Assembly (NCBI RefSeq): GCF_014652535.1
Contig: NZ_BMYZ01000001.1
Coordinates: 1,116,001 to 1,180,000 of the forward strand
Direction: 5' to 3'
DNA: 64,000 nt
From: Cellvibrio zantedeschiae
GTDB taxonomy: Bacteria > Pseudomonadota > Gammaproteobacteria > Pseudomonadales > Cellvibrionaceae
Shown here: one piece after another, positions 27,437 to 36,596 of the stretch
Layout of the letters: each line of letters begins with the position of its first letter
How positions within the stretch are numbered: the first letter of the stretch is position 1
The notes under the pieces: model-generated
The model's database searches: none
The model's input: only the letters and a program-made list of their open reading frames with translations
Told to the model about the DNA's origin: nothing
Translations under genes and position numbers: made by a program

Positions 27437-27928
27437 CTAAACTCTTGATTGAGGCAGTGAGACATCCAGCGCCCCCGTATAACCGAGCTGACGCCAGGCT
27501 TCAAATACCATAACGGCTACTGAATTAGATAGATTCATACTGCGGCTGTTAGCAACCATAGGAATGCGCAATACTTGATCCTGCGGAAGGGATTCGCGAA
27601 GGCTAGCCGGTAGGCCGCGAGTCTCCGGCCCAAATAAAAGGTAATCACCGGCCTGAAACTTCGGCTCACTATGATGTCGAGTGCCTTTGGTGCTTAGCGC
27701 AAAGATTCGGGCTGGCTGTTGTTTGGTCAGGAAGTCTTCCCATCCTTTATAAAGATGCAGCTCCTGCACTTCGGCATAATCCATTCCTGCGCGGTTAACG
27801 CTCTTTTCGTCCAGCTTAAAACCCAAGGGCTCAATAAGGTGTAACTGACACCCTGTATTCGCCGCTAAACGTATGATATTTCCCGTGTTGGGAGGGATTT
27901 CTGGTTCAAACAAAACAATATGAAACAT
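27437..27928 (-). CDS. trmL: tRNA (cytidine(34)-2'-O)-methyltransferase TrmL
   Basis: SPOUT-family (trefoil-knot) enzyme of 163 residues that 2'-O-methylates the wobble base of tRNA-Leu isoacceptors. It shows the YibK/TrmL hallmarks [35 protein letters not shown] and [26 protein letters not shown]. First gene of a minus-strand group trmL, mioC-like, fldB, mnmC. It diverges from the msh locus across 183 bp. Confidence 0.96.
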   Translation of the reverse strand: MFHIVLFEPEIPPNTGNIIRLAANTGCQLHLIEPLGFKLDEKSVNRAGMDYAEVQELHLYKGWEDFLTKQQPARIFALSTKGTRHHSEPKFQAGDYLLFGPETRGLPASLRESLPQDQVLRIPMVANSRSMNLSNSVAVMVFEAWRQLGYTGALDVSLPQSRV

Positions 27929-27984
27929 TTGGCATTTTTACCTTTTATGGTCTAAGGTCATGATAAAGGTTATGTTTGTACTCG

Positions 27985-28032
27985 CAATTATAAAGAAGAG
28001 TTATTAGGCAATTATAAAGAAGAGTTATTAGG
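27985..28032. repeat. Perfect 24-bp tandem duplication upstream of mshI
   Basis: Two adjacent identical 24-bp units (27985-28008, 28009-28032), each containing ATTATAAAGAAGAGTTATTA. They lie in the trmL/mshI divergent region, 79 bp upstream of the mshI start. Confidence 0.93.
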
Positions 28033-28111
28033 TGGTTGGTAAAAATCTCGCCAACTCCACGCAAAGAAATCTACCTCATTCCTTAAATCTACAGCGTTAA
28101 GAGGCACTCGG

Positions 28112-29041
28112 TTGAACTGGTTCGGTGCAAAATCGCGGCAAAACGAAGTCATCGGCGTTGAGTTTACAGCCGAAGGAGTAGCCTTCGCCCATATAAAACG
28201 CCCTGCAACCCAACAACCGCTTTTAAATCATTCCGAATTTATCCCCGTAGACAGCGGCCTGAATGCGGCTGATTTGCTTCGTTCCCGCCTTGCCAAGCTT
28301 GGGCTACAAAAGGTTCCCTGTAATATCGTTATGGGTACCGGAAATTATCAAATGTTATTGGGGGAAGCGCCTAAGGTTCCACCAGAAGAGCTGGCTGAAG
28401 CCTTGCGCTGGCGAGTAAAAGATTTGATTCAATTTCCCATCGCCGATGCAGTGCTCGATGCATTTCTGTTACCCGAAGATAGTGCGCGCGGCACCAGTCG
28501 AATGGCATACGCAGTGGTTGCCCAGCGTAATAATGTTGTGCAGCTGATAAGTCAGGCAAAAGAGGCGAGCCTGGATTTGCAATCAATTGATATCGCCGAA
28601 TTAGCGCTACGTAATTTAGCCCAAGCCTGCTGCGATACCAAACGCGGGATCGCGTTGGTAAAGTTGGGGCAGGGCGGTGGTAGTTTGCAAATCATTCGCG
28701 ATGGAAATGTATATCTGTCGCGCCAATTTTCGCTAGCTTATAACGCAGGTTTGTTAGATGACTTACCGGGCGATGCTTTGGTGCTGGAGCTACAACGCTC
28801 ACTGGATTATTTTGAGCGCCAAATGCGCCAAACTCCACCGAGTCACGTTTATCTGTGTGGCGAAAATGTGACTAGCGATAAGCTCACTCCAGAAATTCGC
28901 AATAGCCTCGCGGTAAAAATTGAGCTATTCAATGTTGAAGCCGGAATGCAATTTGGCGAGAACGTGCAAGAACACAGTTTGTTTTTGTGCTTGCTAGCCT
29001 TGGGTGCTGCCCTGCGTGAAGATGCGGTGGGAGCGGCTTAA
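28112..29041 (+). CDS. mshI: MSHA biogenesis protein MshI (PilM-like)
   Basis: First gene of the MSHA type IV pilus locus. The 309-residue protein resembles the actin-like PilM fold (VIGVEFTAEGVAFAHIKRP; DLQSIDIAELALRNLAQ; YLSRQFSLAYN; LELQRSLDYFERQM), a cytoplasmic component of the inner-membrane alignment complex. The TTG start is supported by AGAGG about 10 nt upstream and by the usual N-terminus MNWFGA. Its stop overlaps the next ATG (TAATG). mshH, which precedes mshI in Vibrio and Shewanella, is absent. Confidence 0.93.
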   Translation: MNWFGAKSRQNEVIGVEFTAEGVAFAHIKRPATQQPLLNHSEFIPVDSGLNAADLLRSRLAKLGLQKVPCNIVMGTGNYQMLLGEAPKVPPEELAEALRWRVKDLIQFPIADAVLDAFLLPEDSARGTSRMAYAVVAQRNNVVQLISQAKEASLDLQSIDIAELALRNLAQACCDTKRGIALVKLGQGGGSLQIIRDGNVYLSRQFSLAYNAGLLDDLPGDALVLELQRSLDYFERQMRQTPPSHVYLCGENVTSDKLTPEIRNSLAVKIELFNVEAGMQFGENVQEHSLFLCLLALGAALREDAVGAA

Positions 29042-29658
29042 TGCAACAAATCAATTTATACCTTCCAGAATTTCGCCCGAACCGAGAGCCCCTACGTGCA
29101 ATTCATATGCTGTGGGGTGGCTTGGCACTTTTATTATTGTTAATTCTGTTTTCGTTTTATTCCAATTATGAATACAAAGCGCTTGAGCAGCAGCTGGCTC
29201 AGGAAAAGGTCGCTCAGCAAAACATGCAAACCCAACTGCAATTGCTTAGTACGAAAAAGCCTGCGCAATCCAGTGCAGAATTAGATGTAAAAATTGCTCA
29301 GTTACAAAAAAACTTGCAGCGTCATTTGCAAATACTCAGCATGATTTCGCACCAGGATCTTGGTAACGATAAAGGTTTTTCATCGCAGTTAAACGCTTTG
29401 GGTCAAGCATCCCTAAATACAATTTCTGTTCAAGCCTTTTCATTGCAGCGTGGCGGTAAATATGCCGAACTGAGTGGGCTTACCCGCAGTGCTGACCAAA
29501 TTCCTTTATATTTACAGCGCTTACGCAGAGACTCCAGTTTTGCCGAGGTCGGTTTTGGTGTGCTGAATATTGAGCGTGATAAAGAACAATCTGGTTTACT
29601 GAAATTCAGTTTGGCTAAAGCAAAAGATGAAAAAGATCTGGCGGGAGGGCATCGCTAA
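29041..29658 (+). CDS. PilN-like MSHA inner-membrane protein
   Basis: Protein of 205 residues with the PilN plan: short cytoplasmic N-terminus with MQQINLYLPEFRP, one membrane segment (AIHMLWGGLALLLLLILFSFYS, about 20-41), then a heptad-rich coiled coil (EQQLAQEKVAQQNMQTQLQLL) and a small periplasmic domain. The N-terminal INLY motif is the segment PilN uses to bind PilM, here MshI. It is often called MshI2. TAATG overlaps at both ends couple it to mshI and mshJ. Confidence 0.88.
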   Translation: MQQINLYLPEFRPNREPLRAIHMLWGGLALLLLLILFSFYSNYEYKALEQQLAQEKVAQQNMQTQLQLLSTKKPAQSSAELDVKIAQLQKNLQRHLQILSMISHQDLGNDKGFSSQLNALGQASLNTISVQAFSLQRGGKYAELSGLTRSADQIPLYLQRLRRDSSFAEVGFGVLNIERDKEQSGLLKFSLAKAKDEKDLAGGHR

Positions 29659-30365
29659 TGTTTGAGTCTCTCAAGCTGGATTTTCTGGTTAAAATTCAGG
29701 AAATGATTGATGCGCGCATTATGCGTGAGCGCGTGTTAATCCTGCTTTCAATATTGGCATTTATATTTATGTTATGGAATTTTGTAATTCAATCCTCCAT
29801 AGATAAGAAAACCCAGGAAGCTAAAGAAAATTTGGCAACTTTGGCTACCCAGCGTACAGCATTGCAAACCCAAATTGCGGCTACAACGCAAAGTTTGCTT
29901 AACGACCCTGACAAACAAAAGAAAGAACAAATAGAACAACTGCAAACAGACATTAAAGGTGTGGAAACACAATTACAAACCGTCTCACAAAACCTGATTA
30001 AAGCAGAGCAATTACCCCAAGCTTTGCAAGAAGTGCTACAGAAAACGGAAAGATTAACCTTATTAGAAGTGAAAACTTTACCTGCGCACGAGCTACAGTT
30101 TGTAGAGCTGAGCCCCGCAGCTCCACAAGCTAACGAGCAGCCCGCTTCAGGTCCTGAGCCAACTGCCGGTGTATTTCAGCACGCCGTAGAAATTCGTGTC
30201 TCTGGAAGCTACAGCCAAATATTGCATTTTTTGATTGAGTTGGAACGTTTGCCGTGGCGTTTTTATTGGCAAAGCCTTGATTACAGTGTTGATAAATATC
30301 CCAATGCTGAGGTGACTTTGCGTGTATACACCTTGAGTTCAGAAGAGGGGCTTTTCGGTGTTTAA
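29658..30365 (+). CDS. mshJ: MSHA biogenesis protein MshJ (PilO-like)
   Basis: Inner-membrane alignment protein of 235 residues. One membrane segment (RVLILLSILAFIFMLWNFVIQ, about 25-45) is followed by a long coiled coil and a C-terminal periplasmic domain (VEIRVSGSYSQILHFLIELERLPWRFYWQSLDY) typical of PilO/MshJ. It overlaps the PilN-like gene (TAATG) and mshK (8 bp). Confidence 0.92.
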   Translation: MFESLKLDFLVKIQEMIDARIMRERVLILLSILAFIFMLWNFVIQSSIDKKTQEAKENLATLATQRTALQTQIAATTQSLLNDPDKQKKEQIEQLQTDIKGVETQLQTVSQNLIKAEQLPQALQEVLQKTERLTLLEVKTLPAHELQFVELSPAAPQANEQPASGPEPTAGVFQHAVEIRVSGSYSQILHFLIELERLPWRFYWQSLDYSVDKYPNAEVTLRVYTLSSEEGLFGV

Positions 30366-30693
30366 GATTTTTAAAGTATTTGTGCTTTTATGTTTGTTTC
30401 CCATTGCGTCTGTAAATGCACAGGAAGCAGTTAACGACCCGACCAAACCCTTGGGTTTCTCAGGTGGAACAGGCACGGCAACTGGAAACGCACAAGAAAC
30501 TATCCAGTTAACCAGCATATTGATTGCTGATGATAGAAGAGTTGCCATTATTAATGGCCAATCATTACGTGAAAACCAAATCCTTAAAGGTGTTGGTGCC
30601 ACTGTTAAAAAAATAGATGCAGACGCAGTCACTCTGCAGCAAAACGGTAAAGTCTGGCGCGTGGCGTTAAACAACACGGCTATTCGCAAATAA
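30358..30693 (+). CDS. mshK: MSHA biogenesis protein MshK (PilP-like)
   Basis: Periplasmic protein of 111 residues with a signal peptide (to VNA|QE). The motif NDPTKPLG after the signal and TSILIADDRRVAIINGQSLRENQIL...VKKIDADAVTLQQNGKVWRVAL are the PilP/GspC-type homology region that links the inner-membrane complex to the secretin. GTG start with GAGGGG upstream; overlaps mshJ by 8 bp. Confidence 0.9.
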   Translation: MFKIFKVFVLLCLFPIASVNAQEAVNDPTKPLGFSGGTGTATGNAQETIQLTSILIADDRRVAIINGQSLRENQILKGVGATVKKIDADAVTLQQNGKVWRVALNNTAIRK

Positions 30694-30707
30694 TTGCTTT
30701 TGGAGTT

Positions 30708-32534
30708 ATGGCTATGCCATTAAAGAAAAACAAAGTCGTCATTCGCAACTCGCTGATATTGCTATCGCTTTCAGCGGCGGTGTTGATTAATGGTTGCTCA
30801 AATAACGGCAATAAAAAAATTACCGTTGAAAACGAAATGAGCGAAATCGTTGCAGAACAGACTGAGCGAAATAAAAAAGCTACAACTGTACCGTCAGAAG
30901 TAACTCAGGCTTTGTTAGACAACAACTCCATTAAAACCGCAAGCGGGAAAAAGTTTTCCGAGCGTTTCGATGTGTCTGTACGTGCAGTGCCTGCGCGGGA
31001 TTTCTTTTTAGGTTTGGTTAATGGCACAGGTATAAATGTTGTTGTTCACCCCGACGTTAATGGCACTATTTCACTTGATCTAAAAAATGTGACTATTGAT
31101 GAAGTATTGCGCGTAACTCGTGACATCTATGGCTATGAATACAAACAAGAGCGTGGCATTTATACCGTATATGCCAATGCATTGAGAACGGAAGTTTTCC
31201 GTATTAATTATTTAGATGTGCAACGTGTTGGCGTGTCTGATACTGCCGTGTTGGTAGGTCGCGCGCAATCCAGTGGCCAAAGTAATGGAAATAATAGTGG
31301 CGGTAATTCCGGCGGTAGTTCAAACAGCGGCGGCGATACCGCAAATTTGTTAAGCATGCTGGAATCTGCAGAGAAAAATAAATCTGCTGGCGGTGGTAGC
31401 GGCGGTCAAGGAATTACGCCTGGTTCACGAGTACAAACATTAAACCACACTGATTTCTGGTCTAGTTTACATAACACAGTTGTGTCCATCATTGGTGGTG
31501 AAAGCGAGAGTCGATCTGTGACTATTTCTCCTCAAGCGGGGATGGTTGTAGTTAAGGCCTTGCCGAGTGAGTTGAGCGCTGTGCGTGAATTTTTGGAACG
31601 CTCTGAGTTGAGTGTAAAACGCCAGGTTATTTTAGAAGCAAAAATTTTGGAAGTTCGTTTGAGTGAGGGGTTCGAGGCTGGCGTAAATTGGGGAGCAATT
31701 AGCGGACAACTTGCGCATGCGCATAATATTCGTGACGGTTTTGCTATCAACAGCGATGGTTCAGATACAGAGGTGGGTGAGCGCCGAGATCTCACCTACA
31801 ACTATCCATATTATGACAAAGATGGGGTCTTACAAAATCTCGCTATTGAAGGCGGTGAGAAAATCGGTGGCACTTTTGCATCGCTCTTGCGTGTACAAGA
31901 TATTTCTAAAGTCTTGTCTTTGTTAGAAACTCAAGGCTCAGTTCAAGTGCTTTCAAGTCCTCGTGTATCTACGGTGAACAATCAAAAAGCGGTGATACGA
32001 GTGGGCTCTGATGAATATTTCGTAACTGGAATTTCCAATAGCACTACATCAAACGCGACTTCAGTTTCCAGTACACCGAATATTGAACTGTCGCCATTTT
32101 TTAGCGGCATAGCATTAGATGTGACTCCCCAAATTGCGGAAGATGGTGAGGTTGTGCTGCACATACATCCGGTAGTAAGCGATGTTACCGATCAGCAAAA
32201 AAACTTTACGGTAGGGAATCAAGATTTTTCATTGCCGTTAGCGCTGCGTGGTATCCGTGAGTCAGACAGCATTGTTAAAGCACAAAATGGTCAAGTCATT
32301 GTGCTAGGTGGCTTAATGCAGGAAAACAAAAATAATGTAGATGGGAAGCGCCCCGTGTTGGGGGATATTCCCTTAGTGAATAGCTTGTTCCGTACCAAGA
32401 ACAAAGCCAAATCAAAAACAGAATTAGTTATTCTTTTGCGTCCAATTGTAGTTGATAGCAACACTTGGCAAACACAACTGGAGCAAAGCGAAAAGCGCAT
32501 TCAAAACATTAGTGACGAGTACAGAAAACAATAA
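30708..32534 (+). CDS. mshL: MSHA outer-membrane secretin MshL
   Basis: Secretin of 608 residues forming the outer-membrane channel for the pilus. A lipoprotein signal is present (LSAAVLING|C, Cys30). The order is: STN-like/N0 domain (FDVSVRAVPARDFFLGLVNGTGINVVVHPDVNG), N1-type domain interrupted by a Gly/Ser/Asn-rich linker (about 185-245), then the secretin core (VLEAKILEVRLSEGFEAGVNWG, VQVLSSPRVSTVNNQKAVIRVG, VVLHIHPVVSD, VIVLGGLMQENK, LVILLRPIVV). Complete; no missing segments. GGAG SD precedes the ATG. Confidence 0.96.
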   Translation: MAMPLKKNKVVIRNSLILLSLSAAVLINGCSNNGNKKITVENEMSEIVAEQTERNKKATTVPSEVTQALLDNNSIKTASGKKFSERFDVSVRAVPARDFFLGLVNGTGINVVVHPDVNGTISLDLKNVTIDEVLRVTRDIYGYEYKQERGIYTVYANALRTEVFRINYLDVQRVGVSDTAVLVGRAQSSGQSNGNNSGGNSGGSSNSGGDTANLLSMLESAEKNKSAGGGSGGQGITPGSRVQTLNHTDFWSSLHNTVVSIIGGESESRSVTISPQAGMVVVKALPSELSAVREFLERSELSVKRQVILEAKILEVRLSEGFEAGVNWGAISGQLAHAHNIRDGFAINSDGSDTEVGERRDLTYNYPYYDKDGVLQNLAIEGGEKIGGTFASLLRVQDISKVLSLLETQGSVQVLSSPRVSTVNNQKAVIRVGSDEYFVTGISNSTTSNATSVSSTPNIELSPFFSGIALDVTPQIAEDGEVVLHIHPVVSDVTDQQKNFTVGNQDFSLPLALRGIRESDSIVKAQNGQVIVLGGLMQENKNNVDGKRPVLGDIPLVNSLFRTKNKAKSKTELVILLRPIVVDSNTWQTQLEQSEKRIQNISDEYRKQ

Positions 32535-32563
32535 TTGCAGGGCAATTGTTATCAGAGGTTTTT

Positions 32564-33484
32564 ATGTATCGCCAGCACTTTGGATTAGTAGAGCATCCGT
32601 TTTCGCTGACACCTGACACGCAATTTTTCTTCAATAGTCAGAGCCATCGCGAAGTGCTGAGCACGCTTTTGCTTGCGTTACGTCACAGTGAAGGTTTTAT
32701 CAAAATTGTCGGCGAAGTTGGCACTGGCAAAACATTATTAAGCCGAAAATTATTAGCAAGTCTGGGCGATAATTTTCTTACGGCCTATATCCCCAATCCT
32801 TACCTTACTCCCGAAGAGCTTAAATGGTTCCTCGCGGAAGAAATTGGTATTGCCTATTCGCCGGAAATGCCTTCCTATCAGTTATTGCGCGAAATTAATC
32901 AACGCTTGGTTGATCTTGCCCAACAAAAAAAGCAAGTTGTTTTAATTGTTGATGAAGCGCAAGCAATGCCGCGCGAAACTATAGAAGCATTACGTCTACT
33001 TACGAATCTGGAGACAGAAAAAAACAAACTTTTGCAAGTAGTGTTAATTGGGCAACCGGAATTGGACGATTTGTTAAATCGCCCTGATTTGCGCCAGCTA
33101 AAACAGCGCATCGTTTTTTCGGAATATTTACAAGGTATTCCTCGTCGAAGTTTGGCTGATTACATTAGCTACAGGTTAAGTTCAGCAGGCTATCGCGGTG
33201 CTAATTTATTTTCGCGCGGGGCCTTGGGATTACTATATCGCGCTACAGGTGGTGTGCCGCGTTTAATTAATGTAATTTCGCACAAGGCAATGCTCGCTGC
33301 TTATGGTGAGAAAAGTGAAAAAGTCACCCGCAACCACATGGCTAGGGCTATTGCAGATACCAAGGAAAGCAAATCCGTAGGCCGTTTGCTAGCTAAACGT
33401 AATATTTGGTTATGGCCTGGTGTTGCGTTGGTTGCTGCTGTATCTGCAATAGTCTTACCGAATTTGCTGGGAGTGAACCTGTGA
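32564..33484 (+). CDS. mshM: MSHA biogenesis AAA ATPase MshM (ExeA-like)
   Basis: ATPase of 306 residues of the ExeA/GspA group. Visible are the family N-terminus YRQHFGLVEHPFSLTPDTQFFF, Walker A GEVGTGKT, Walker B VVLIVDEAQAM and the arginine-rich segment LRQLKQRIVFSEYL. A C-terminal hydrophobic stretch (LWPGVALVAAVSAIVLPNLL) anchors it to the membrane. The ATG at 32564 has an AGAGG SD. Its TGA overlaps the GTG of mshN. ExeA-type proteins assist secretin assembly. Confidence 0.94.
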   Translation: MYRQHFGLVEHPFSLTPDTQFFFNSQSHREVLSTLLLALRHSEGFIKIVGEVGTGKTLLSRKLLASLGDNFLTAYIPNPYLTPEELKWFLAEEIGIAYSPEMPSYQLLREINQRLVDLAQQKKQVVLIVDEAQAMPRETIEALRLLTNLETEKNKLLQVVLIGQPELDDLLNRPDLRQLKQRIVFSEYLQGIPRRSLADYISYRLSSAGYRGANLFSRGALGLLYRATGGVPRLINVISHKAMLAAYGEKSEKVTRNHMARAIADTKESKSVGRLLAKRNIWLWPGVALVAAVSAIVLPNLLGVNL

Positions 33485-34866
33485 GTTTGCTCAATGACAT
33501 GCTGCGTGACCTATCCCAGCATAAACCAGTTGCAGATGGTCCTGTTGTTAATGTTGGGGAAGGCGACGAACTATTGCTAAAGGCATCTTCGTTTGCGAAA
33601 AAGAAACAACAAGCTTGGATTCCTTTAGCTATTTTTTTTGTAATAGTTTTTGTGGCAGTTTTAAGTGCAAACTATCTTTTACACAGGCCTGCCAATCATT
33701 CTGGCCCAGTTCCAAAAGCTGCAGAAAGTGCAGCGTCCAACAAGATTTCTCATGCATTGCCTGCTTCTGCTAAAAGCGTGCCTGAAGTAGAAGCTTCGAA
33801 TGTGGAGAATGTTGAAAAGAACTCACCTAATTTGAGTGCTGAAAAAGAAGTAACTTCAGATCTGCAAAATCATATTGAGGATTTATTGTTGCAAGCTGAG
33901 CGAGCTATAAATATGGATCGCTTAACTGCACCAGTTGAAGATAACGCATACGGTTATTATCAAAAAATTCTCACAATGGATGCAAATAATTTGGCCGCTA
34001 AAGAAGGCCTAGATCGTATTGCAAGCCGTTATATGGCGAAGGCGCAGGAACAAATAAATTCTAGTAATTTGCAACAAGCGGAAGCATTAATACAACGTGC
34101 GCGATTTGTTTCTGAACGTTACGTTCAAGCGCACGAAATTTCAACCGGGGCTAATGGCGGTCAATCAGTAGCGCAATTGAATGAGGCCGTGGCTAATGAA
34201 TCAGCATCTGTTTCTGTACAAGCCGAGCAATCAATTAAGGAGACTATTAAGCCTTTTTCTGTAACCGAAGCGCCAGCCGTGTCAGTAACACCTAACGCAG
34301 GTTGGAAAGATGAGCAGTTAGCTCATCACGCTCAAGAGCTTATTCAACAAGCTAAACACTCGGAAGCCTTGGCACTTTTAAAAGCGTTTGTAACAACAGA
34401 ACAAAAGCCTGCGCTTTCTGCAGAGCTCTTGGCAGATTTATATATTCAGCAAGGCAATACCCAAGCGGCCGACATTATTGTTGAAAAAGCCAGTTATTTG
34501 CCGGTAGATGTTAAAGCCAAATTAAAAGCGCAAATACTTGGCGCTCAAGGTGATGAAGCCCAAGCTATTGCCGTATTGGAAAAAAACCTGAGTTCAGCTG
34601 ATGCTAATGAAAGCTACAGATCTTTGCTTGCAATCCTTTATCACAAAACTGCAAATTATCAGCAATCAATTATTAGCTACCAACGCTTGTTAAATAGTTT
34701 TGGTGACAAGCCTGCATATTGGCTTGGTTTGGCCCTGGCTTATGATGGCTTATCGCAGCACAAGAATGCATTGCAGGCTTACCAGCGCTTGCGGGAATTC
34801 CCGCAATTGCAAGAGCAAGTAAAAAAATACACAGATCAACGAATTGCTGCCTTGCGCAGTGAGTGA
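33481..34866 (+). CDS. mshN: MSHA biogenesis TPR protein MshN
   Basis: Protein of 461 residues with a short cytoplasmic N-terminus (VSLLNDMLRDLSQHK), one membrane segment (WIPLAIFFVIVFVAVLSANYLL, about 44-65), a low-complexity stretch, a first helical module (about 130-210) with the pattern QAERAINMDRL-TAPVEDNA, and C-terminal TPRs (about 280-455). The GTG at 33481 overlaps the mshM stop as GTGA and gives the usual MshN N-terminus. The first module recurs in the lipoprotein at 16761-17507. Confidence 0.9.
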   Translation: MSLLNDMLRDLSQHKPVADGPVVNVGEGDELLLKASSFAKKKQQAWIPLAIFFVIVFVAVLSANYLLHRPANHSGPVPKAAESAASNKISHALPASAKSVPEVEASNVENVEKNSPNLSAEKEVTSDLQNHIEDLLLQAERAINMDRLTAPVEDNAYGYYQKILTMDANNLAAKEGLDRIASRYMAKAQEQINSSNLQQAEALIQRARFVSERYVQAHEISTGANGGQSVAQLNEAVANESASVSVQAEQSIKETIKPFSVTEAPAVSVTPNAGWKDEQLAHHAQELIQQAKHSEALALLKAFVTTEQKPALSAELLADLYIQQGNTQAADIIVEKASYLPVDVKAKLKAQILGAQGDEAQAIAVLEKNLSSADANESYRSLLAILYHKTANYQQSIISYQRLLNSFGDKPAYWLGLALAYDGLSQHKNALQAYQRLREFPQLQEQVKKYTDQRIAALRSE

Positions 34867-34873
34867 GATAAAC

Positions 34874-36595
34874 ATGTTTAGTTCGTCAGCACCCAAACGT
34901 ATTCGTATCGGCGATTTACTCGTTGAGAAAAATATGATTACCGAAACTCAATTGTCTCATGCTTTGCAAGAGCAAAAATTGAGTGGTCGAAAATTAGGTA
35001 ATCAATTAGTAGAACTAGGTTATGTTGATGAAAACGAACTGCTAAACCTCTTATCAACGCAGTTAGATATTCCCTTTGTTCAGTTGAAACAATTTCGATT
35101 CGATAAAGAACTTGTGCAAACTTTGCCTGAAACCAGCGCGCGCCGCTATCGCGTTATGGTGCTGCGCGAAGATTTTGATGGTTTGTTATTAGGTATGGCG
35201 GACCCGACGGATATTTTCTGTCTGGACGAATTGCAACGCATACTGCAAAAAAATCTGAAGCCTGCGGTGGTGCGTGAGTCAGAGCTTCTGGATATTTTGG
35301 ATATCGCCTATAGCCATGCGAGCGAGATTGCATCGCTGGCGGGTGAGCTTGACGAAGAGTTGCAGGAGTCTGCGGTCGACCTGGATAGTTTTATTGCAGA
35401 TTCGGTTGATAGCGACGCTCCAGTTGTTAAACTTCTGCAAAAAATATTTGAAGAAGCGCTGACCAACAAAGCCTCCGATATTCATATCGAGCCCGATGAA
35501 AAAGTGTTGCGTATTCGCAACCGTATTGATGGCGAACTCATAGAGCAGGTGATGAATGAAAAACGTATCGCATCTGCTTTGGTTGTGCGCATTAAATTGA
35601 TGGCCAGTTTGGATATTTCTGAAAAACGTTTGCCGCAAGATGGCCGCTTTAACCTGAAAGTTAAGCATCATAATATCGATGTGCGTTTATCGACTATGCC
35701 AGTGCAATTTGGTGAATCGGTAGTAATGCGTTTGCTTGACCATACTGATGGTGTTCGCAGTTTGGATAGCGTGGGGATGCCAGCGAATTTGGTTGCGCGT
35801 TTCCGCAAAGTTATTACGCGCCCTCATGGCCTGGTATTGGTTACGGGGCCAACGGGTAGCGGTAAGACAACAACGCTTTACGGTGCATTGTCTGAATTAA
35901 ATAAACCGCAGAAAAAAATTATTACAGTGGAAGATCCGGTGGAATATCGTTTGCCGCGTATTAGCCAGGTTCAGTTGCATGAAAAAATTGGTTTAACCTT
36001 TAGCAGTGTGTTGCGCGCAACCTTGCGTCAAGATCCCGATATTCTGCTGGTGGGAGAAATTCGCGATGCTGAATCAGCTGAGATTGCGTTGCGTGCATCC
36101 ATGACGGGCCACCTGGTTTTATCTACGCTCCACACCAACGATGCAATTAGTTCAGCGTTACGTTTACTAGACATAGGCGTTGATGGTTACTTGGTGGCTA
36201 CTGCATTGAAAGCGGTAGTTGCACAACGTTTGGTGCGCCGCATTTGTTCCAGCTGCATTCAAAATCACACGCCTGACGCAAATGAATTGCAATTGTTGGC
36301 AACCATTTCCAAAACCCGCAATTTTAGTTCGGTAGTGTTTAAGCAAGGTGCTGGATGTCCACATTGTAATAACACGGGCTATCGAGGACGTATTGGTGTT
36401 TTTGAAATGCTGGAATTGGATGCAGCCATGGCCGAGGCTTTGCGCACATCAGATATTAACGCATTTGCGAAAGCGGCAAGCGAAAGCCCCAATTTCAAAA
36501 CACTCAGTGAAGCCGCACTTGAATATGCAGAGCAGGGCATAACAACATTGGATGAGGTTATGAACATCACCGCGCAAATTGAAGAGCTAACCTAA
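34874..36595 (+). CDS. mshE: MSHA pilus extension ATPase MshE
   Basis: GspE/PilB-type hexameric ATPase of 573 residues. An N-terminal MshEN domain, known to bind cyclic di-GMP in Vibrio cholerae MshE, spans about 1-150 (RIRIGDLLVEKNMITETQLSHAL and SGRKLGNQLVELGYVDENELLNLLS: two tandem RLG/LGxxLV-type motifs). Then come SDIHIEP, Walker A GPTGSGKTTTLYGAL, the Asp box, Walker B ILLVGEIRDAESAE, the His box and a tetracysteine zinc site (CSSC...CPHC). ATG 34874 follows mshN by 7 bp. A cyclic di-GMP response is likely by homology. Confidence 0.95.
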   Translation: MFSSSAPKRIRIGDLLVEKNMITETQLSHALQEQKLSGRKLGNQLVELGYVDENELLNLLSTQLDIPFVQLKQFRFDKELVQTLPETSARRYRVMVLREDFDGLLLGMADPTDIFCLDELQRILQKNLKPAVVRESELLDILDIAYSHASEIASLAGELDEELQESAVDLDSFIADSVDSDAPVVKLLQKIFEEALTNKASDIHIEPDEKVLRIRNRIDGELIEQVMNEKRIASALVVRIKLMASLDISEKRLPQDGRFNLKVKHHNIDVRLSTMPVQFGESVVMRLLDHTDGVRSLDSVGMPANLVARFRKVITRPHGLVLVTGPTGSGKTTTLYGALSELNKPQKKIITVEDPVEYRLPRISQVQLHEKIGLTFSSVLRATLRQDPDILLVGEIRDAESAEIALRASMTGHLVLSTLHTNDAISSALRLLDIGVDGYLVATALKAVVAQRLVRRICSSCIQNHTPDANELQLLATISKTRNFSSVVFKQGAGCPHCNNTGYRGRIGVFEMLELDAAMAEALRTSDINAFAKAASESPNFKTLSEAALEYAEQGITTLDEVMNITAQIEELT

Positions 36596-36596
36596 G

